Assembly (NCBI GenBank): GCA_038503035.1 | Contig: JAVSML010000995.1 | Span: 310,001 to 374,000 of the forward strand | Origin: Crocodylus rhombifer | Lineage: Eukaryota; Chordata; Crocodylia; Crocodylidae | DNA length: 64,000 nt | Reading direction: 5' to 3' | Part shown: piece after piece, positions 24,180 to 38,215 of the stretch | Position numbering within the stretch: position 1 is the first letter of the stretch | Layout of the letters: the number at the start of each line of letters is the position of its first letter | Notes under the pieces: model-generated | Database searches by the model: none | What the model was told of the DNA's origin: nothing | The model's input: only the letters and a program-made list of their open reading frames with translations | Translations under genes and position numbers: made by a program

Positions 24180-27100
24180 TAGACAAGCTCTTATTCCCAT
24201 GAATGAACTTCAATCATATGACAAAGAGAAGAACTTGACTTGTTTTAATTTAACACAATGAAGCCTGGGAGGGGATGTATTTATAAATATGTCAAAGAGA
24301 CAAATACCAGGGGAAAGAGATCTTTAAGTGAAAACATAATGTCAGCAGAGGAACAAGGGGTTTTAAAGTGGCAAAAATATATTTAAAGTGAAAATGTAAA
24401 CAAGATTCCTATCTATTACAGCAGTGAGGTGCTGGTACTGCCACCTAATAGGAATAGCAAGGGAAAAAGCTCATCTACCGCTAACAAGGAATTTGAGAAC
24501 TTCATGAAAAGGATGATATGATAAGGTTACCTCTGATAGGGTCCCTTTCTGACTTTTGTTCCCAGAAGTGTAATGAGCAGGGTTTATGCCCTAGGCAAAC
24601 CCTTGGCAGGGGAAGGTGCTGTTGAGTGCGCAGGGGTGGGGTGTATGGGAGTCTTATCTATGCTGGGGAATCAAAAACAATTACTGGCAGCAGAGGCTGC
24701 TGCTATGTAGATACAGCATGGTCCACCAAACCTGGCTGTTGCTCTTAAAGCAGGAGCATAGTATATGTTCACCGGGCTGCTTCTCTAAGAGCAATGCCAT
24801 GGGGCTGCTTCTCCTGCCAGGGCACAAATTCCATAAAGGTGGGATGCAGTTCTGGCACCCCTATCAAGTTGGAGATCTGAGCTAATGCCCTGCCTGCTGA
24901 CCCTAAGTGATGCTACTGTATGTTTCTATGAAACTAACTCCTTAGTGAGGTCCATAGATCAGCAGAAGAAGGTACATGTAATACAAGCTTGCTAACCAAA
25001 TCAGTTCCACAGCTGTGGTTAGGTACCTGATATACCTCATCAGCATCGCTGAATATTTTTGTTTGCTGTCTTAAGAACCAAACTTTTCTTATCTTCTTAA
25101 ACTCCACTCCAACCAAATGGAGCTTGGATGTTCATTTATAATAAAGAGAGGCTGCAGGCAGCTATTTGCAGCTCCCTGATTTGGGGCTAGCTGCATCTGG
25201 CACAAATTAGGGCTCCATATGGGCAACCCCAGTCCCTGCCATTTGTGGACTAGGCACAGTGGTTATGTTTCCTCCTATACCCCTCCTGCCCAATTCCTGA
25301 CTCTGGAATGCTCCCAACATGCTTTCTCCTTCTCATTATGCCAAGGAGTTTGAGCAACTAATATAGGAGATGGTGGAGTCATTTTGGGCAGCTGTACATC
25401 AGCTGGAAGTTTTCTTAAGAAGATAATTCTTCTGTTTGCTACTTAAAAACTTTCAGCTATTGGTTAAGGCAAAGTGGCCTTAACCAATTGGAGATCTCTA
25501 GTTTCTTGCCCATATAGAATATATTATGTTTGTTTTAATTTGTTTATGATAAATGCACTATGTATGGCAACAGATCATAGCCACAAAATAACATTTTGTA
25601 TTCTCTGTAGAATACTTCAAAGGTAGGCTGGAGTTTTGTTGTTGTTTGTGATTCAAGGATTGTATTAACGGCTTGTCAATGGGAAGGTATCTAAATGGTT
25701 TGTCTGGGGGAGGTGTCAAAAGTAAATTGAATTAAACAAGGAATGGGTGTTACGGTGAAAACACTATTACTGAACATTGTGTTTATTACACAAAAGTGGC
25801 TCAGTGAGTTCAACAAAGTTGTCCCTGAAAACATGTCTGTTTTCTTTAACACTGCTTCTTTATTTGTGGAGCACCCTCTTTGAATAAATTTGTAAGGCTG
25901 CCTCCAAATCCTGCATTCAGCAATTGTTGCTGTGGAGTAAGCAGATTGCTTTATTGTGCAAGGATGGTTGATTTTATTATTTAAGAGGTAACCTTTGCAA
26001 ATGATTTATAAGCTTTAAGTTCTACCCCTAGCAAGCATTTATAACCATGTGATTTGTTTCCCCTTTACTTCTGTTGCTTTTTGCATTCATTGTATCATGT
26101 TTCAGATCAGATTGTAAACTCTTTGGTCTAGTGTACGTGCATATTTTAAGTAAATAGTAACAATGTTTTAACTTGTTCTGTCTATAATAACATACCTTAA
26201 AATTTAGAGCATATTTTAACATGTTTTTTAAACTGTACATTTTTAAGTACTATCTACAAGACAAGCTCTTTGAGTCAGTAACTCTGTTTCTTCTACATTT
26301 GTACGCGGTCTCCTATGACTGCACTGTATACTGATGCTGGGGGGGAGAGCTTTGGCACTATTGTGCTATAAATAATACACTAGTAGGCACTATGCTTGGT
26401 AGCCAGTCTTAGCAAGCTTAGCCTCTAAGAATGTACAATGCTTGAATATTATATTACAAGCTAATAATGAACCAACATATTAGATCCTCTAGAAATAATC
26501 TGATCCGCTTCTGCTTGGCAAATCACTCTCTGTCCAGAGGTAAACTTATTTTCTGAAATGAAGGATGGTGCTATGAATTATTTGCCAGCAAGATCAAATT
26601 ATGACATTATTTCATTTTCATACAGTTGCTCATGAAGATCCAACTAAAGTTCTAGACATCAACAATGTACTAAGCCTTTCTTAACCATTCCCTCCCCCCT
26701 TCTTGCTCTGTCCAACGGTGCCTCCAAAAAGGCTTTATTGTTCTTCTGAATAGCAAAATTGTTTCAATAATCTTTTCATTTGGTTTTGTGGTCTATCCCC
26801 ACTCCCCGCTCTGCATTTCTATAATTAAGTACTTGGCAGGGTTGAACTTATTTAAGTTCCTTTCTGGGTTGGAAACTCTTTTTTGGCTTTGCTTTGGAAT
26901 GTCCCAAACTATATGATATACAAAAGTTCCCTCTGTCTGCTGTGGTTTCAAGTCCATTTGCAGAACTGAGGTTCAGACCTACTTAATAGTGGGGGTGGGG
27001 TGATGGGGGAATGAGGAATAGTAAACACTATACTTAGCGATTCTAGTACAGAAGTTAAATAATTGACTTTGGAATATTTAAAAAAACCCCAGCAAATGCC

Positions 27101-27354
27101 TTGTTCCAACCTGCCTCATTTGCTAAGGAACTGAACTGATTTGGCCAAATTATCTTCCCATTTTTGTACATTTAATTCCGCTTGTTGTCTTAATGTTGAG
27201 AGGATGAACAGCAGGAACACAATGGTGTGTGTATGTCACTAAGTACAGATATCTGGGGCCATTAGTGGGAGGTTAAATCTGATCAAAATGGCTGCTCAAC
27301 ATCAAGTAAGTCAGAATGGAGGGACTAGTGGGAGGGTTGGTGATAGTTGGTAGT
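24180..27354. other. AT-rich intergenic DNA, nothing recognised
   Basis: No gene, RNA or bounded repeat that I can support. Confidence 0.5.
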
Positions 27355-29345
27355 TGATAGGATAGTGTCCGAAGGGACCTGAGCAGAACGTCAAGTCCGA
27401 CCCCCTGCCATGGCAGGAAAGAGTACTGGGGTCAAACGACCCCAGCAAGTTGTACATCTAGCCTCCTTTTAAAGACCCCCAGGGTAAGAGCCAGCACCAC
27501 TTCGCTTGGAAGTTGGTCCCAGATCCTAGCTGCCCTGACTGTGAGGTAGTACCTCCTGATATCTAGCCTGAATCTACCCTCTTCCAGCTTGTGACCGTTA
27601 TTTCTAGTCACTCCTGGTAGTGCTCAGGGGAACAGGGACTCCCCCAATGCCTGCTGGTCCCCCCTGACCAGTTTGTAAATGGCCACTAGATCCCCCCTCA
27701 GCCTTCTCTTGTGGAGGCTGAACAGGTTCAGGTCCCGTAGCCTCTCCTTGTAGGGACTGCCCTGCTGCCCCCAGATCATGCAGGTGGCCCCCCTCTGGAC
27801 CCTCCCCATGTTGTCCACATCCCTCCTGAAGTGCGGCGCCCAGAATTGGACACAGTGCTCCAGCTGTGGCCTGACCAGTGTCACATAAAGGGGGAGTATC
27901 ACCTCCTTGGACCTGCTTGAGAGGCATCTGTGGATGCATGACAAGGTGCGGTTGGCTTTCTTGATCACATCCCCACACTGTTGGCCTATGTTCATTTTGG
28001 CATCAATGATGACTCCAAGATCCTTTTCTGCCTCTGCACTGAGGAGAAGGGAGTTCCCCAGCCTGTAGGTATGGTGCCAGTTGTTCCTCCCCAGGTGCAT
28101 CACCTTGCACTTGTCAGTGTTGAATCCCATCCTGTTCTCATCTGCCCACCCCTGTAACCTGTCTAGGTCTGATTGCAGCCTATTCCTCCCTTCTAGCGTG
28201 CCCACTTCCCCCCACATCTTAGTGTGATCAGCAAATTTGAACAGGGTGCTTTTTACCCCCTGGTCCAAGTCACTGACGAAGATGTTGAACAGTGCAGGCC
28301 TGAGGACCAAGCCCTGCGGAACCCACTGCCCACGTCCTTCCAGGCTGAAAATGACCTGTCCACTACCACTCTCTGGGTGCGACCCTCCAGCCAGTTAGTG
28401 ACTCATTTGACTGTGTAAGTGTCAACATCACAGTCCCCTAGTTTTTTAATGAGAATGGGGTGAGAGACAGTGTCAAAGGCCTTCCTAAAGTCCAGAAAGA
28501 CTATGTCCCCTGCTACCCCTACATCTAAGGATTTGGTGACCTTGTCGTAGAAGGCCACCAGGTTGGTCTGACAGGACCTGCTTCTAATGAACCCATGTTG
28601 GTTCCCCCTAAGTATGATCTCCCCTGCTGGCCCATTGTGAACATGCGCCAGGATAATTCTCTCAAAAAGCTTACCCAGGATAGAGGTGACTAACAGGCCT
28701 ATAGTTCCCCAGGTCCTCCTTCCTCCCTTTTTTGAAAATGGGAACCACACTGGCCCTTTTCCAGTCCTCTGGCACTATGCCAGAGCACCTTGAGTGCTCG
28801 TAAAGCTGTGTCAGGGGTTCCACAATGACCTTAGCTAATTCCCTCAGTACTCTGGGGTGGAGATTGTCAGGACCAGCTGATTTAAATGCATCCAGTCCCT
28901 CCAGAAATTCCCTGACTACATCCTCACTGACCCTAGGCCCGAGTGCACCTCCCCTGGGTCCCACAGGGGTCCCGGTGCGGCTGGTCACCTGGTCCCTACT
29001 CAGAAAAATGGAGGCAAAGAAATTGTTAAATAGGTTAGCTTTGTCGTCTGGTGCAATGACCAGATTTCCTAGTATGTCTTTCAGAGGCTCCACATTACCC
29101 GGTACCTTCTTTTTACCCCCTATTATTTAAAAAAGGATTTCTTGTTGTCCTTGATCCAGGTAGCTAGTTTCAGTTCCATCTCCTCCTTGGCCTTCCTGAC
29201 CGCCCTGCTACAGCCCCGAGCAAATGAGGTATAGTCCTCCTTGGTGATGGCCCCTCCCTTCCATTGGGTGTACGTCTCCCTCAGCCACATTCCCCTCAGC
29301 CTCCTGGAGCTCCCTCACCTGTACCTCCAGGGCCCTAAGACAATG
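27355..29345 (-). mobile_element. CR1 LINE, 5'-truncated, ORF2 reverse-transcriptase half, inactive
   Basis: On the minus strand the piece encodes CR1 ORF2 from the linker before the RT domain (WIKDNKKSFF near 29140) through the whole RT to the C-terminus (KERLRDLNLFSLHKRRLRGD). Recognisable RT blocks are AGPDNLHPRVLREL, DWKRASVVPIFKKG, FLDFRKAFDTVSH, and PQGLVLRPALFNI followed by the catalytic box. That box reads FADH instead of FADD, with the second Asp codon changed to His at 28224-28226. There is a frameshift near 28690, an in-frame stop near 28400 and another frameshift near 28325. The last 228 codons remain open. The 3' end at about 27355 keeps the GAAGGGACC...GACCCCCTGCC signature but an eroded octamer tail. 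Confidence 0.95.
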
Positions 29346-29714
29346 ATCCAGCAGCCTGGAAGGAATTGGGAGGGGGGGCCGTCAGTGGAGTGGGGGCAGG
29401 TGCAACCCATGATGGGTGGGGTTAAGGCATGACCTGTGGCATCCCTCCCCAGCGAACCTACAACCACCATGCTTTCCACTCCTCCTCCCCCTCCCCGCCA
29501 CGCTGAGACTCGCTTGCTCGGTTCTGGCAGCAGCAAACACTGATAAAAGTGGCTGCACCAAGAGCAACTTGTGGGATGCGGGTTGAAAGGGCTAGCTGGT
29601 TGGGGGAGACAAGGAAGGGGGGACAAAAAATAGCCAGGGGGTGGTGAATAGAGCAGTCCCAGGACTAGGGCTGGAGGCTGGGTTTTCCCAGCCCCAGGGC
29701 TGTGCAGGAAAAGT
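29346..29714. other. GC-rich non-coding stretch
   Basis: Purine/pyrimidine-biased DNA between the CR1 and a dispersed repeat. The frames on both strands are compositional and no domain is recognised. Confidence 0.4.
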
Positions 29715-29960
29715 GTACAGAAGTTTTATGCTCCAGTTTGACCTAAATTGAATAAGTTTGATACTACATAGATCCAGGTTTATCTTAAACTGTGTTCTGC
29801 AATTTTTTAGACCAGTTTTGTGTGCATGAAGCTGCTGTACACTTACAAGTTTAGACTGACTGCTGGTCACTGAGACCGGCTCTGTAAGTGTAAGGTCAGC
29901 AGTTGGGTGATGGATCTAAGTTTAAATCGGGTGGTCATTTTGAACCCGATTTAACTTCCC
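29715..29960. repeat. Dispersed repeat, copy 2 (related to 23.1 kb)
   Basis: It shares the ACCTAAAT...AAGTTTGATA...GGTTTATCTTAAACTG order with 23095-23300. It ends in a region where GTTTAAATCGGG and AACCCGATTTAAC (about 29921-29952) form a short inverted pair. Confidence 0.5.
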
Positions 29961-32900
29961 CAAATGTCTGTACTTAGCCCATGTGACCTTTGGAAAGCCT
30001 GATTTCCAGACATTCTCAGCTTGTGCACAAATTTTAAGTGGAGATATACTGATTATCACACTCAAAAATTCAGTCCTGTGTACACATTTTAAACGTCTAG
30101 TCTACATTTAAACAATTTAGATTAGATGGACAGAAGCACTGTTCAAACCACAGAGTTCATTGGGCTCAAACCTCTGGCCAGCTTTCAGCCAAATAAAGCA
30201 TAAAAATGCCCTAAAAGAATAACAAAGATTTCCCACTGACAAGGAAATCTTCAAGAGGTACTGAACTGGCATGGACAGCCCTACCCCACCAACCTCAACA
30301 GAAGGAGGATACAGAGTAGAGCACATGGCACTTCACCAGATCTCCATACAGCCAGCATAAATTAGAATAGCCTCAGGGAGCTATTAAAATAAAGTCAATT
30401 TAAATATTGCTCTAAATTATATAAATCACTCTTTTTAAAATACCATTGATTTAAATTTAGTTGAGATCTTTCAAATTAGTTTTATAAAATGCAGTCATAC
30501 AAATTTAATATTTGTAATTGTTTACTGTACATTTAATGTTATCTCTAAATGCTTCTGTTAGTAGAGCATCTTCTTTAATTTTAGAAACCTGTATCCTCAG
30601 AAGGCAAGCTAATGAAATTTAAAGTCCTGATTCTTCAGATACTTACGTAGATACGTAACTTTACACATATGAAGTGTCTCAATGACCTAAAATGAATACT
30701 TATTTGCATGTACATAATATTCGCAAAAAAACCCTAAAACTGTACTTTTTTAGTAAAAGTTTAACTTGGCATATTATCTTATAAATTGAAAATTGTCAGT
30801 GTTAAAGATACTGATTTTTAACACTAACTGTTACTGTGAACACTTATACACATGCAGATTGCATCAACGTTTTAAAAAATAGAAATCTAAAGTTAGGCTT
30901 CTAAGCCTATATTTAAGTGCCTAATTGTGGGGCTTTCAGAAGCTTTAAAGTGACATAGGAGACAGTCCAGTTTACTGTAAACACAAATGGAGAAGGATAG
31001 GCTGGTAGAAGGCAGTCAGTTTATAAGCAGGGAATAGTTGGTTGCAAATATATAGCCCATACTACAGTAGTAAAGGTTATGACATTCTGGGCTTGATTTT
31101 TTTTCAGTAAAGATGAGGATTTTAAGCGTATTTGCTCTTCTGCATTAAAACTGTGTATTCTTTTGACAATTAGAAAACTAGTTAAAAGGCCCATTTTGGC
31201 GATTTGAGGGGGTAGAGAGGCAAAGTAATGGTAGCAATTTTATATTGTACTTGTCTACTGTAGGCTGTGTTAGAGCACTGTCCTTTATTCTAATGGTAAG
31301 TTCAGCTACACTGCTTTAAAATTAAACCTGGCTCATTTCAAATGCTATTTTACAATTTAAATAAATCATTCAATAACAAAAAGTGTGTGTTTTCCTTTTT
31401 TTAAATCCATCATACTCTGGGGGATATATGAAGCTTTGGCCCTGGATCAGGAAGCACAAAAGGAGCTTTGGGGCTGGAACCCATGAAGCATCAAGTCTTT
31501 CTACCAATATACAAACATATCAACTCACAAAAGTGAAATCTTTTGCAATTTACCTCTTCTTGGTGATAAACATTTTCAGCAATGAATTGGCAAGTCCCTC
31601 ACTTATTTAAATGTTTCTATGCCCTCTTTCAGTCAATGAGCTCAGTGTCTTACAAATCTGAATTATTTATGCCCCTGCAACAGAAGGTATTGTTGTCATT
31701 TTACAGAAGAATGAACTGAGCCACAGGGAAGGTGAACATGTAGACAACTCAGTTATAGTGAATCAGTGGAAGAGTCTAGTTTCCTCTTCTAATCAATATC
31801 TCCCATCAAAAGCTAAAGTTATAATTTTTCTGCTGATGCTAATGGTATATCTAGCCACCAGTCAAGTCCACGCCAATATAGAACGTGGAGTTGCCAAATA
31901 AGAAAGGAACAGCTTTGACACAAATCAGAATACAGAAATGTTTTCTGTTTCATTTATTTATTAAACCTATATCATGAATGGCTGATATTAACAGCTTTCA
32001 CCTGTTCATGATATTGCATTGTGAGTGATCTAAAGCTGCCTGTCTTGCATAGACATTTCTTGTTATGGATATCTGTTGTTTTTAGTAGCCTGGTTTGGTT
32101 AAGAAAGAGTTATGCCGGAAGAAAAATGTATTACATCAATGTATCATTTATGTAGTGTTCTTAAAGGGGTTGTAATCTTCAAAATGAGTAGATGTTGTAG
32201 TAACTTCTATTAATATTACTATAGTTAAGGGAACATCAGCATTTCTATCACAAATGTAATTTTAAGGGTTTTATAACTAAGCAGTACAAAATTGCTAAAA
32301 CTTTGTATTCAGTATTTATGCATATTATATCTATCAGGGAAAACATGTGGGGGAATCTGTATAGTCATAATTCTTATCATAAGAATCAAAATATATTAAT
32401 GTAATTATATAATAATCTTTGAGATCGGAAAAAGGGATATTGAGTTCACAGTGTTAGTTAATATCGGAGGTAAGCAAATCTAGTACTGCTGGTATGGGTG
32501 GTGAGGATGTTGTTTCTCCCTGTTGTAGCTAGGTGTATAAAATAATTGTTTCGGTGTTCAATTATCTTCCTACTCTTTCTCTTTGTTTTTAAACACCTGT
32601 CGTCTCTTGTTTGGAATATAAATGCATTGGGGTAAGGACAGACTTGGTTTCAAACAATAGGACCTTGAGGTCTTTAGAAGCTATAGTAATGCAGATATAA
32701 ATAATTATAAAGATGATGATTGATAATAGGCAGCCTAAAAGTATTAAGATTGGTTGTATATTATGTTGTAACAAGGCTCCATTCAGACCTGTGTTAGATC
32801 TATGGAAGGGCAGGGTCATTTGTGCAGAGTCTTGGTGTCCTTATGTAAACTCTGGACATGGGCATCTTCTTCTCAGTTTCCGTCCCCTCCTCACCGCTAC

Positions 32901-34818
32901 TCTTGAGACAAGCTGCCTGGGACCCCTTTTTGGGGGGTTGTCATAGGGTCTTCTGGAGGAGGATACATCTAAGGAGAAGTTATGATAGCTGTATATACAT
33001 AATTTTGACTCCACTCTGCTCTATGGATGGGGACAGAAAATTCTAATAAGGAAATTTCCTTAGCAAATAAGGAAATTGTGTCAAAGCTAAATAATTTCTT
33101 AGCTTCACTCCTCACCTCAGATTTACTGATGAGGTAAGCACTGTCAGGAACACAGGAGAAGGTGCTGCAAGGAAGAAAATGAAAAAACTGCAGACTGGAG
33201 GGTAGCTGCTCCTGTCTCTTGAAACTGCTAGATCTGCTCCTGAGAGTATGGACCACTGACGGTTTGGAGAATTTCTTTGTTGTTTTTTGTTTTCAGTACC
33301 AAGTTGAACAAAATTTGAAAATGTAAAGGAGAAAAAATTCTGTGTCAAGTCTTCTGGAATTCTTTGAGCATATACTATTAGGAGCGAATAACGCGGGAAA
33401 AGTAGTACATATTATTGACCTGGACTTCTAAAACATTTTGACCTTTTGAGGTTATGAAGCAGTCAAAATGTTCAAGTTCTATCACAGAGCAGAAATGCTC
33501 TGAGAAAAAGGGTAGAACTAAAAGGTCAATCTTCAAAATGGCAAAAAGTTTTTAGTGGGATACCTGTTAGATGAGAGTTACTTAATGAACTCCTAACATC
33601 ATGAGAGTAAGATAGCAACCTGAAATTAGTTATGTTAGTCAAAATTAAAGATGATTTATAACCATATAGGGAAGTCAGAGGGCTTCTGCAGGACTTGTTT
33701 AATAGGTCTCATTCCATCATGTGGTATACCAAATTCTCTGTTTATCTATAAATGCATATATACTTACATTTACAGATAACACTTGCTGCTTTTGCTGCTG
33801 AGAAAATGGAGTATTAAAATAGTAAGGGGCTAACAGATTCTTGTAATATGTCAGCATAGATGCAATGAGTAACTGTTTGACTAAAGATACAAGGCTGCAG
33901 GAAAAAAGTGCCTGCCAAATTAATCTAGTGTTAACTGAGAGTGACAACATGATGTGATCTGCAGATACAGACAAAAAAGATGTTCTACTTACAAAGCAAC
34001 CCATATGGTAGCTTATGTCTTAATATAGAACAGTTTTCAGAAATCATGACAAAACATTGATGAATGAGTACATGCATTATTATAGCAGTCAGTCAAAAGG
34101 TAATGAGACACATGAAGTTCTTAGTTTTACTGTAGTCCTATCAATCATGAGAATATTCTAAAAATAGAAGTAATGAGAACAAAAGAAACAAAAGAAGGTA
34201 AAGTATCTGAGGAGCACATAACTGCATTGTTTTTAGTGAACCATGGAAAAGTATTTACTTTTTGGGGCCAAAATTAGAGGAGCATGTTTGCTTTTCAGCC
34301 AATCTCTTTATGCTTGCTTTCTCTCATTTTTCCTATTCTTTCCTTCTGGGGGCTTTCCTCAGCTTCTAATGTTTTTTTTTTTTCTCCCTTGTCAGTTATT
34401 TTATTTTACATTATACAGAAATATGGAGTGTGCCGTGTGATCTAATATTAACATCTCACAGCAACCAAAAGATTTGATAGATAAGCATGTCATAGAAAAA
34501 TGTGCTTGTGGAACACTTGTTACACTTGAATGAATTTATTGTCATACTATTCATTACTTTGCTAGTTGTGCTGACCATTAGAATTCAGTGCCTGAGAGGT
34601 CTAACACATACACGTGCATAAATACACATCATTATAATATGATTTATATTATAATCATGCCTAGTGTCTCCAAATAGGATTGCAGCCCCATTATGCATTA
34701 AGGCATAAGCAAAATCAAATCAAATCAAATCCCTGCCTTGAGCAGTTTATAATTTAAATAAATTGGCCAGGAATGAATGCAAAGTTTGATCAGAAAGATA
34801 ATAGTTGAAACTTTAGAG
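29961..34818. other. AT-rich intergenic DNA, nothing firmly recognised
   Basis: No gene is supported. The minus-strand frame at 32589-32819 encodes one strongly hydrophobic segment (about residues 23-48) but lacks any other domain, and its flanks are closed by stops. Confidence 0.45.
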
Positions 34819-35045
34819 CGGGGGAGGGGGACAAACTTCCTGGAAGGCATGTGACAAATAAACCCTGTGTCCTCCCTGAGTGCTACTTGGATCCCTTCCT
34901 TAATCTGTTGCCTAATCTGTTGCTCAGCTTTCTGCCTCCTGCACAACTGCCCCTTTACTGCCTGTCTCCTCTCTGATCTACTGCGTGCCACATACAGACT
35001 GTCTATGCTGCATGTGGCACGCATGCCGCAGGCTGGCCACCCCTG
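34819..35045. mobile_element. hAT-type MITE with 8-bp target duplication
   Basis: The 227-bp element has termini CGGGGGAGGGGGAC and GGCCACCCCTG and is flanked by CTTTAGAG (34811-34818) and CTTTAAAG (35046-35053), a 7-of-8 match. The 8-bp duplication and the GGGGTGGCC-type end are typical of hAT elements. Its interior carries a GTGCCACATACAG / CATGTGGCACGC inverted phrase near 34984-35024. Confidence 0.8.
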
Positions 35046-35917
35046 CTTTAAAGCAAAAATTTCCTCCCAACTCTATGCTGTGATACTCAGCATTTAAGTA
35101 TTCTATTCTCTTTCCATTGTTACTGCATACTTCAGGGGAGAGAATGGCGCATCCTCTGTATAAAAATCTTGAAATTAAAAGGGGAAGGAAATCCCACTTG
35201 TTTTAACACGAAAAGGTGATTTTACAGGAAAGGTTTTGTGTGTTAGCCTCTTTCGTAGTAGCAGTCAGAATCTATTTAGAAAAGGCTGAGTGCAGAAAGG
35301 ATTTGTAATGGGATATTGACCTTTCACTTCTAGGTCCCTGGGTTGAATCTAGTTTGGTACAGTAATGATCAAACATTGTTACAATCCAGTGGCTGTTTGG
35401 TAGTGTATGTGAAATGAATCTGGTCATGTGTACTTCAGTTTACAAATGATGGACGTTTTCTTTCTACTGAAGGTTTCCCTGCACTTGTCAAAATGAGTTG
35501 GGAGCCACTAGACTTATTACTTATCACATCTACCCAGCTACTAATAGTGTTGGGATGGAAAAAAAAGTAATTTTTTAAGATTCCTAGGAAGCAGTGTCCT
35601 TGACCCTTGAAAGAAGATCATCATCTCTAATCATTATATTTACTAAAGTTATATTTTAAAAGTTGGGTTATGTCTGCATGCTGGAATTGTACAGTTCTGT
35701 TGTTTTGCTGCTGTTCAGGCACTGACACATAGGTATTCATACCGCACTTTGCACTGGGTAATTCTGGAACCACAATATGACTCACTTAAGGAATGATAAA
35801 GCAAGCAATTAAGTTGCAATGAATGCAGTAATGTCCCCAGTCAGAATCCTCTTGTACCAGACAGTCGACAATCAGACAGCTCCCAGTAGTAAAACATCTC
35901 TGGCTAATGCAAGGTTG
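35046..35917. other. Intergenic, nothing recognised
   Basis: No gene or repeat boundary that I can support. Confidence 0.5.
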
Positions 35918-36303
35918 GAATGATGTAGCCATGATGGTCCAAGAAACAATGTAAAGCAAGGGTTTTGGGGTCATATATTTTATGGGCCAACTAAGTAGCT
36001 GAAAGAGGTGTTAGACAAGATTTTTGGCACGAAATATACTTCCCCAGGTTTGGGAAAGAAGCAGAGACAGCCTGTTTCTCTTTGCTCCACAGTTTTACAG
36101 CCCTCTCCCAAGTAAGTGACTATTCTTATTTACATAATGGAGTTAAACAAAAGTCATTGTTTTACAAGGTATTTATCTTAGGCTGTCTCTGCTTCTTTCC
36201 CAGACCCAAGGAAAGGCACTTTGCACTGGAAAGCTGGTCCAACATCTATTCAGTTATCTCCCAACTATTCAACTGGTCCACTAAAAGATACGTTTGCCAC
36301 CAC
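35918..36303. mobile_element. Inverted pair of Penelope-like 3' termini
   Basis: The left arm (about 35918-36083) is on the minus strand and reads GATGTAGCCATGATGGTCCA, then TTTTATGGGCCAAC, then a GGAAAGAAGCAGAGACAGCC end. The right arm (about 36181-36300) is the same terminal segment on the plus strand: GGCTGTCTCTGCTTCTTTCC, GAAAGCTGGTCCAACATCT, then TGGTCCACTAAAAGATA. The phrases match the 3' end of the element at 1010-1140. The inner edges diverge right after the shared GCAGAGACAGCCT, leaving about 98 bp of unrelated centre. Confidence 0.75.
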
Positions 36304-37805
36304 CCCTCATTAATGAGACTAATGTAGGAAGAGCCACTTTATATTGGGCAAAGAGCACTAGGCATTTTCCATCCCTGTAGATTTCAATGACAAAGGCACC
36401 TTTTATACGGCATTGAACATGCCAGCTATTTTGGGCAGACTCAGAGATTCACATCTTGTTACAGAACAATTACCCTAAAAATGCACAGGTAAAAAGCCTA
36501 GCAGAGTCAATCAGTCAAGCGTGTATGGTGTCTTAAGGAACAGTTTGAGTTATTCTCTGTATCCTTGCTGGGAGCATTCTGCATATCAGGTTAATGTTTA
36601 AGGTGTGTGTGTATGATGTGAATAGCAAAACCATGCAGTGTTAACCCAGTGTGCTCACTAGAAGCTGTGGTGACTTTAGCAAGAAACAATCCAGTCCCCT
36701 CTTTTTTTCTGTGTCCAGCTGGTGAGGGCATTGATTAGCGAAGAACATTGTATCACTGGTCTTTGTTTTCTGCCCTATGTCTTCAGGGTCCTTTTCTTTT
36801 GTAAATGACAAATGAAACAAAATGCAATTATGTATACCTGCCTGCCCCTTGTTTGAAATTGTGTTTATTTGGTAGGATTTACCCACCAAGCTGTTTCGTT
36901 GTGGAAACATATTCTGTAAATATTATAGATCAAATTGCCAAACGTTTAATCGGGCTAATGAGGAGTTACTTCTTTGCTCAACAGCAGGGTACAATCTGGC
37001 TACACATGAGCAGAGCAATACAAAAGTGACCAAAGCTTACTCTTGTGAGGAAGATCAGATCCCTGGTGTGTATAGATTTTGAACAGTTAACAGTCCTATA
37101 TACATATATTGACTGTAGGCTGCTATTTCTGGTGTGATGTCCTCATATATCGAAGTAATGTTATAATAGCATGAGACTGCAGACTGATCTAAGGCTCTTT
37201 TATTGTCCTACATGTGTATGAGACAAGACCAGGCTAATCAGTCCAGCCAGGGAAAAGTGGGGAAAGCAAGCCCCTGCTCTACATTCACAAATCTGCATGA
37301 GCTCTGTAATTGCATTGACTTTTTTAAATCCCTCAACAGGCAACTTTCAAATTAAGTGTAAATGAGTCTGTGCTCATAAGAGCAAATCACATCAGAATAA
37401 ACACAAAGCATTGTTTGTGTTACAGTTATGGTCCCTGTGGATCATTCACAAACTTGCCCCAAGCAAAGCACTTAACTGTGGTGTATATTCACAGCATCTC
37501 CCTGACAATTAATTTTGCCCCTCAGTCTTTCTATAGTCCTTATGTTTTGCTGCAAGAAATGTTCAACACCCTCTATTCCTGATGTGGTCACTGACTGGCA
37601 GTGATCTATTTGTGAAGGAAGGGGATCCACACAAGATTTAAGTGAAAGACTGGGGTAAATAGAAGTAAACTGACAAAGCCGAGGACAATACACCCTGCAG
37701 GGGACATATTTGGGAGGAGGGAGGAAATAATCCATTGCTCGGCTAGGATATGTCTTTAACATAGAGGGCCACACTTCTTAAAATTATGCACAACAGGTAG
37801 GGCCT
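36304..37805. other. Intergenic, nothing recognised
   Basis: No gene or bounded repeat that I can support. Confidence 0.5.
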
Positions 37806-37819
37806 CAAAGGCCCCTGCT

Positions 37820-38215
37820 ATACATACACATATTATACAATTGACTGGTGAATTACAAGATAAATTTAGACATGCCACAAATGCACAGTCATCATGCAAT
37901 TAACTGATTGTGCAATAAATTGAGACCAGCTGCAGGTGCAAAGTAATTATTATGCAATAAAAATGATGCTCTGGCTATAAAAAGACTGACCAGCTACAAA
38001 ATTAGTGCCTGAAAATGTGTAACTGCTCTGTGGTTGGTTTCTATCCAACTTTATCATGAACCTATGGCAGGGCCCAGGAAAAGCCTTTCATATCCACAAT
38101 GCCTTATAGTTGGCATGCACTAATAAAGCACGGGGTACATGCAAACTGGATGATTTACATGTGCAGTTACTTCATTTGCATATACAAATATGGGGCTCAC
38201 TGAGTGTTTTTTTGA
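37820..38215 (+). repeat. Duplicated repeat module, copy 1
   Basis: The first part is built of roughly 55-65 bp degenerate sub-repeats around CATGCAATTAACTG and TGTGCAATAAATTGAGACC. The second part reads CCTATGGCAGGGCCC, then GCAAACTGGATGATTT, then TGGGGCTCACTG. Both parts recur in the same order in copy 2 (38325-38546 plus 39319-39490). Confidence 0.7.

Noticed and set aside
27604..29093. Reverse-transcriptase-like frames as a host gene
   Set aside because: Motif order, the CR1 3' signature, frameshifts and the FADH box show an inactive LINE copy.
32589..32819. Retroviral envelope transmembrane remnant on the minus strand
   Set aside because: There is only one hydrophobic stretch; no flanking env, pol or LTR features could be tied to it.
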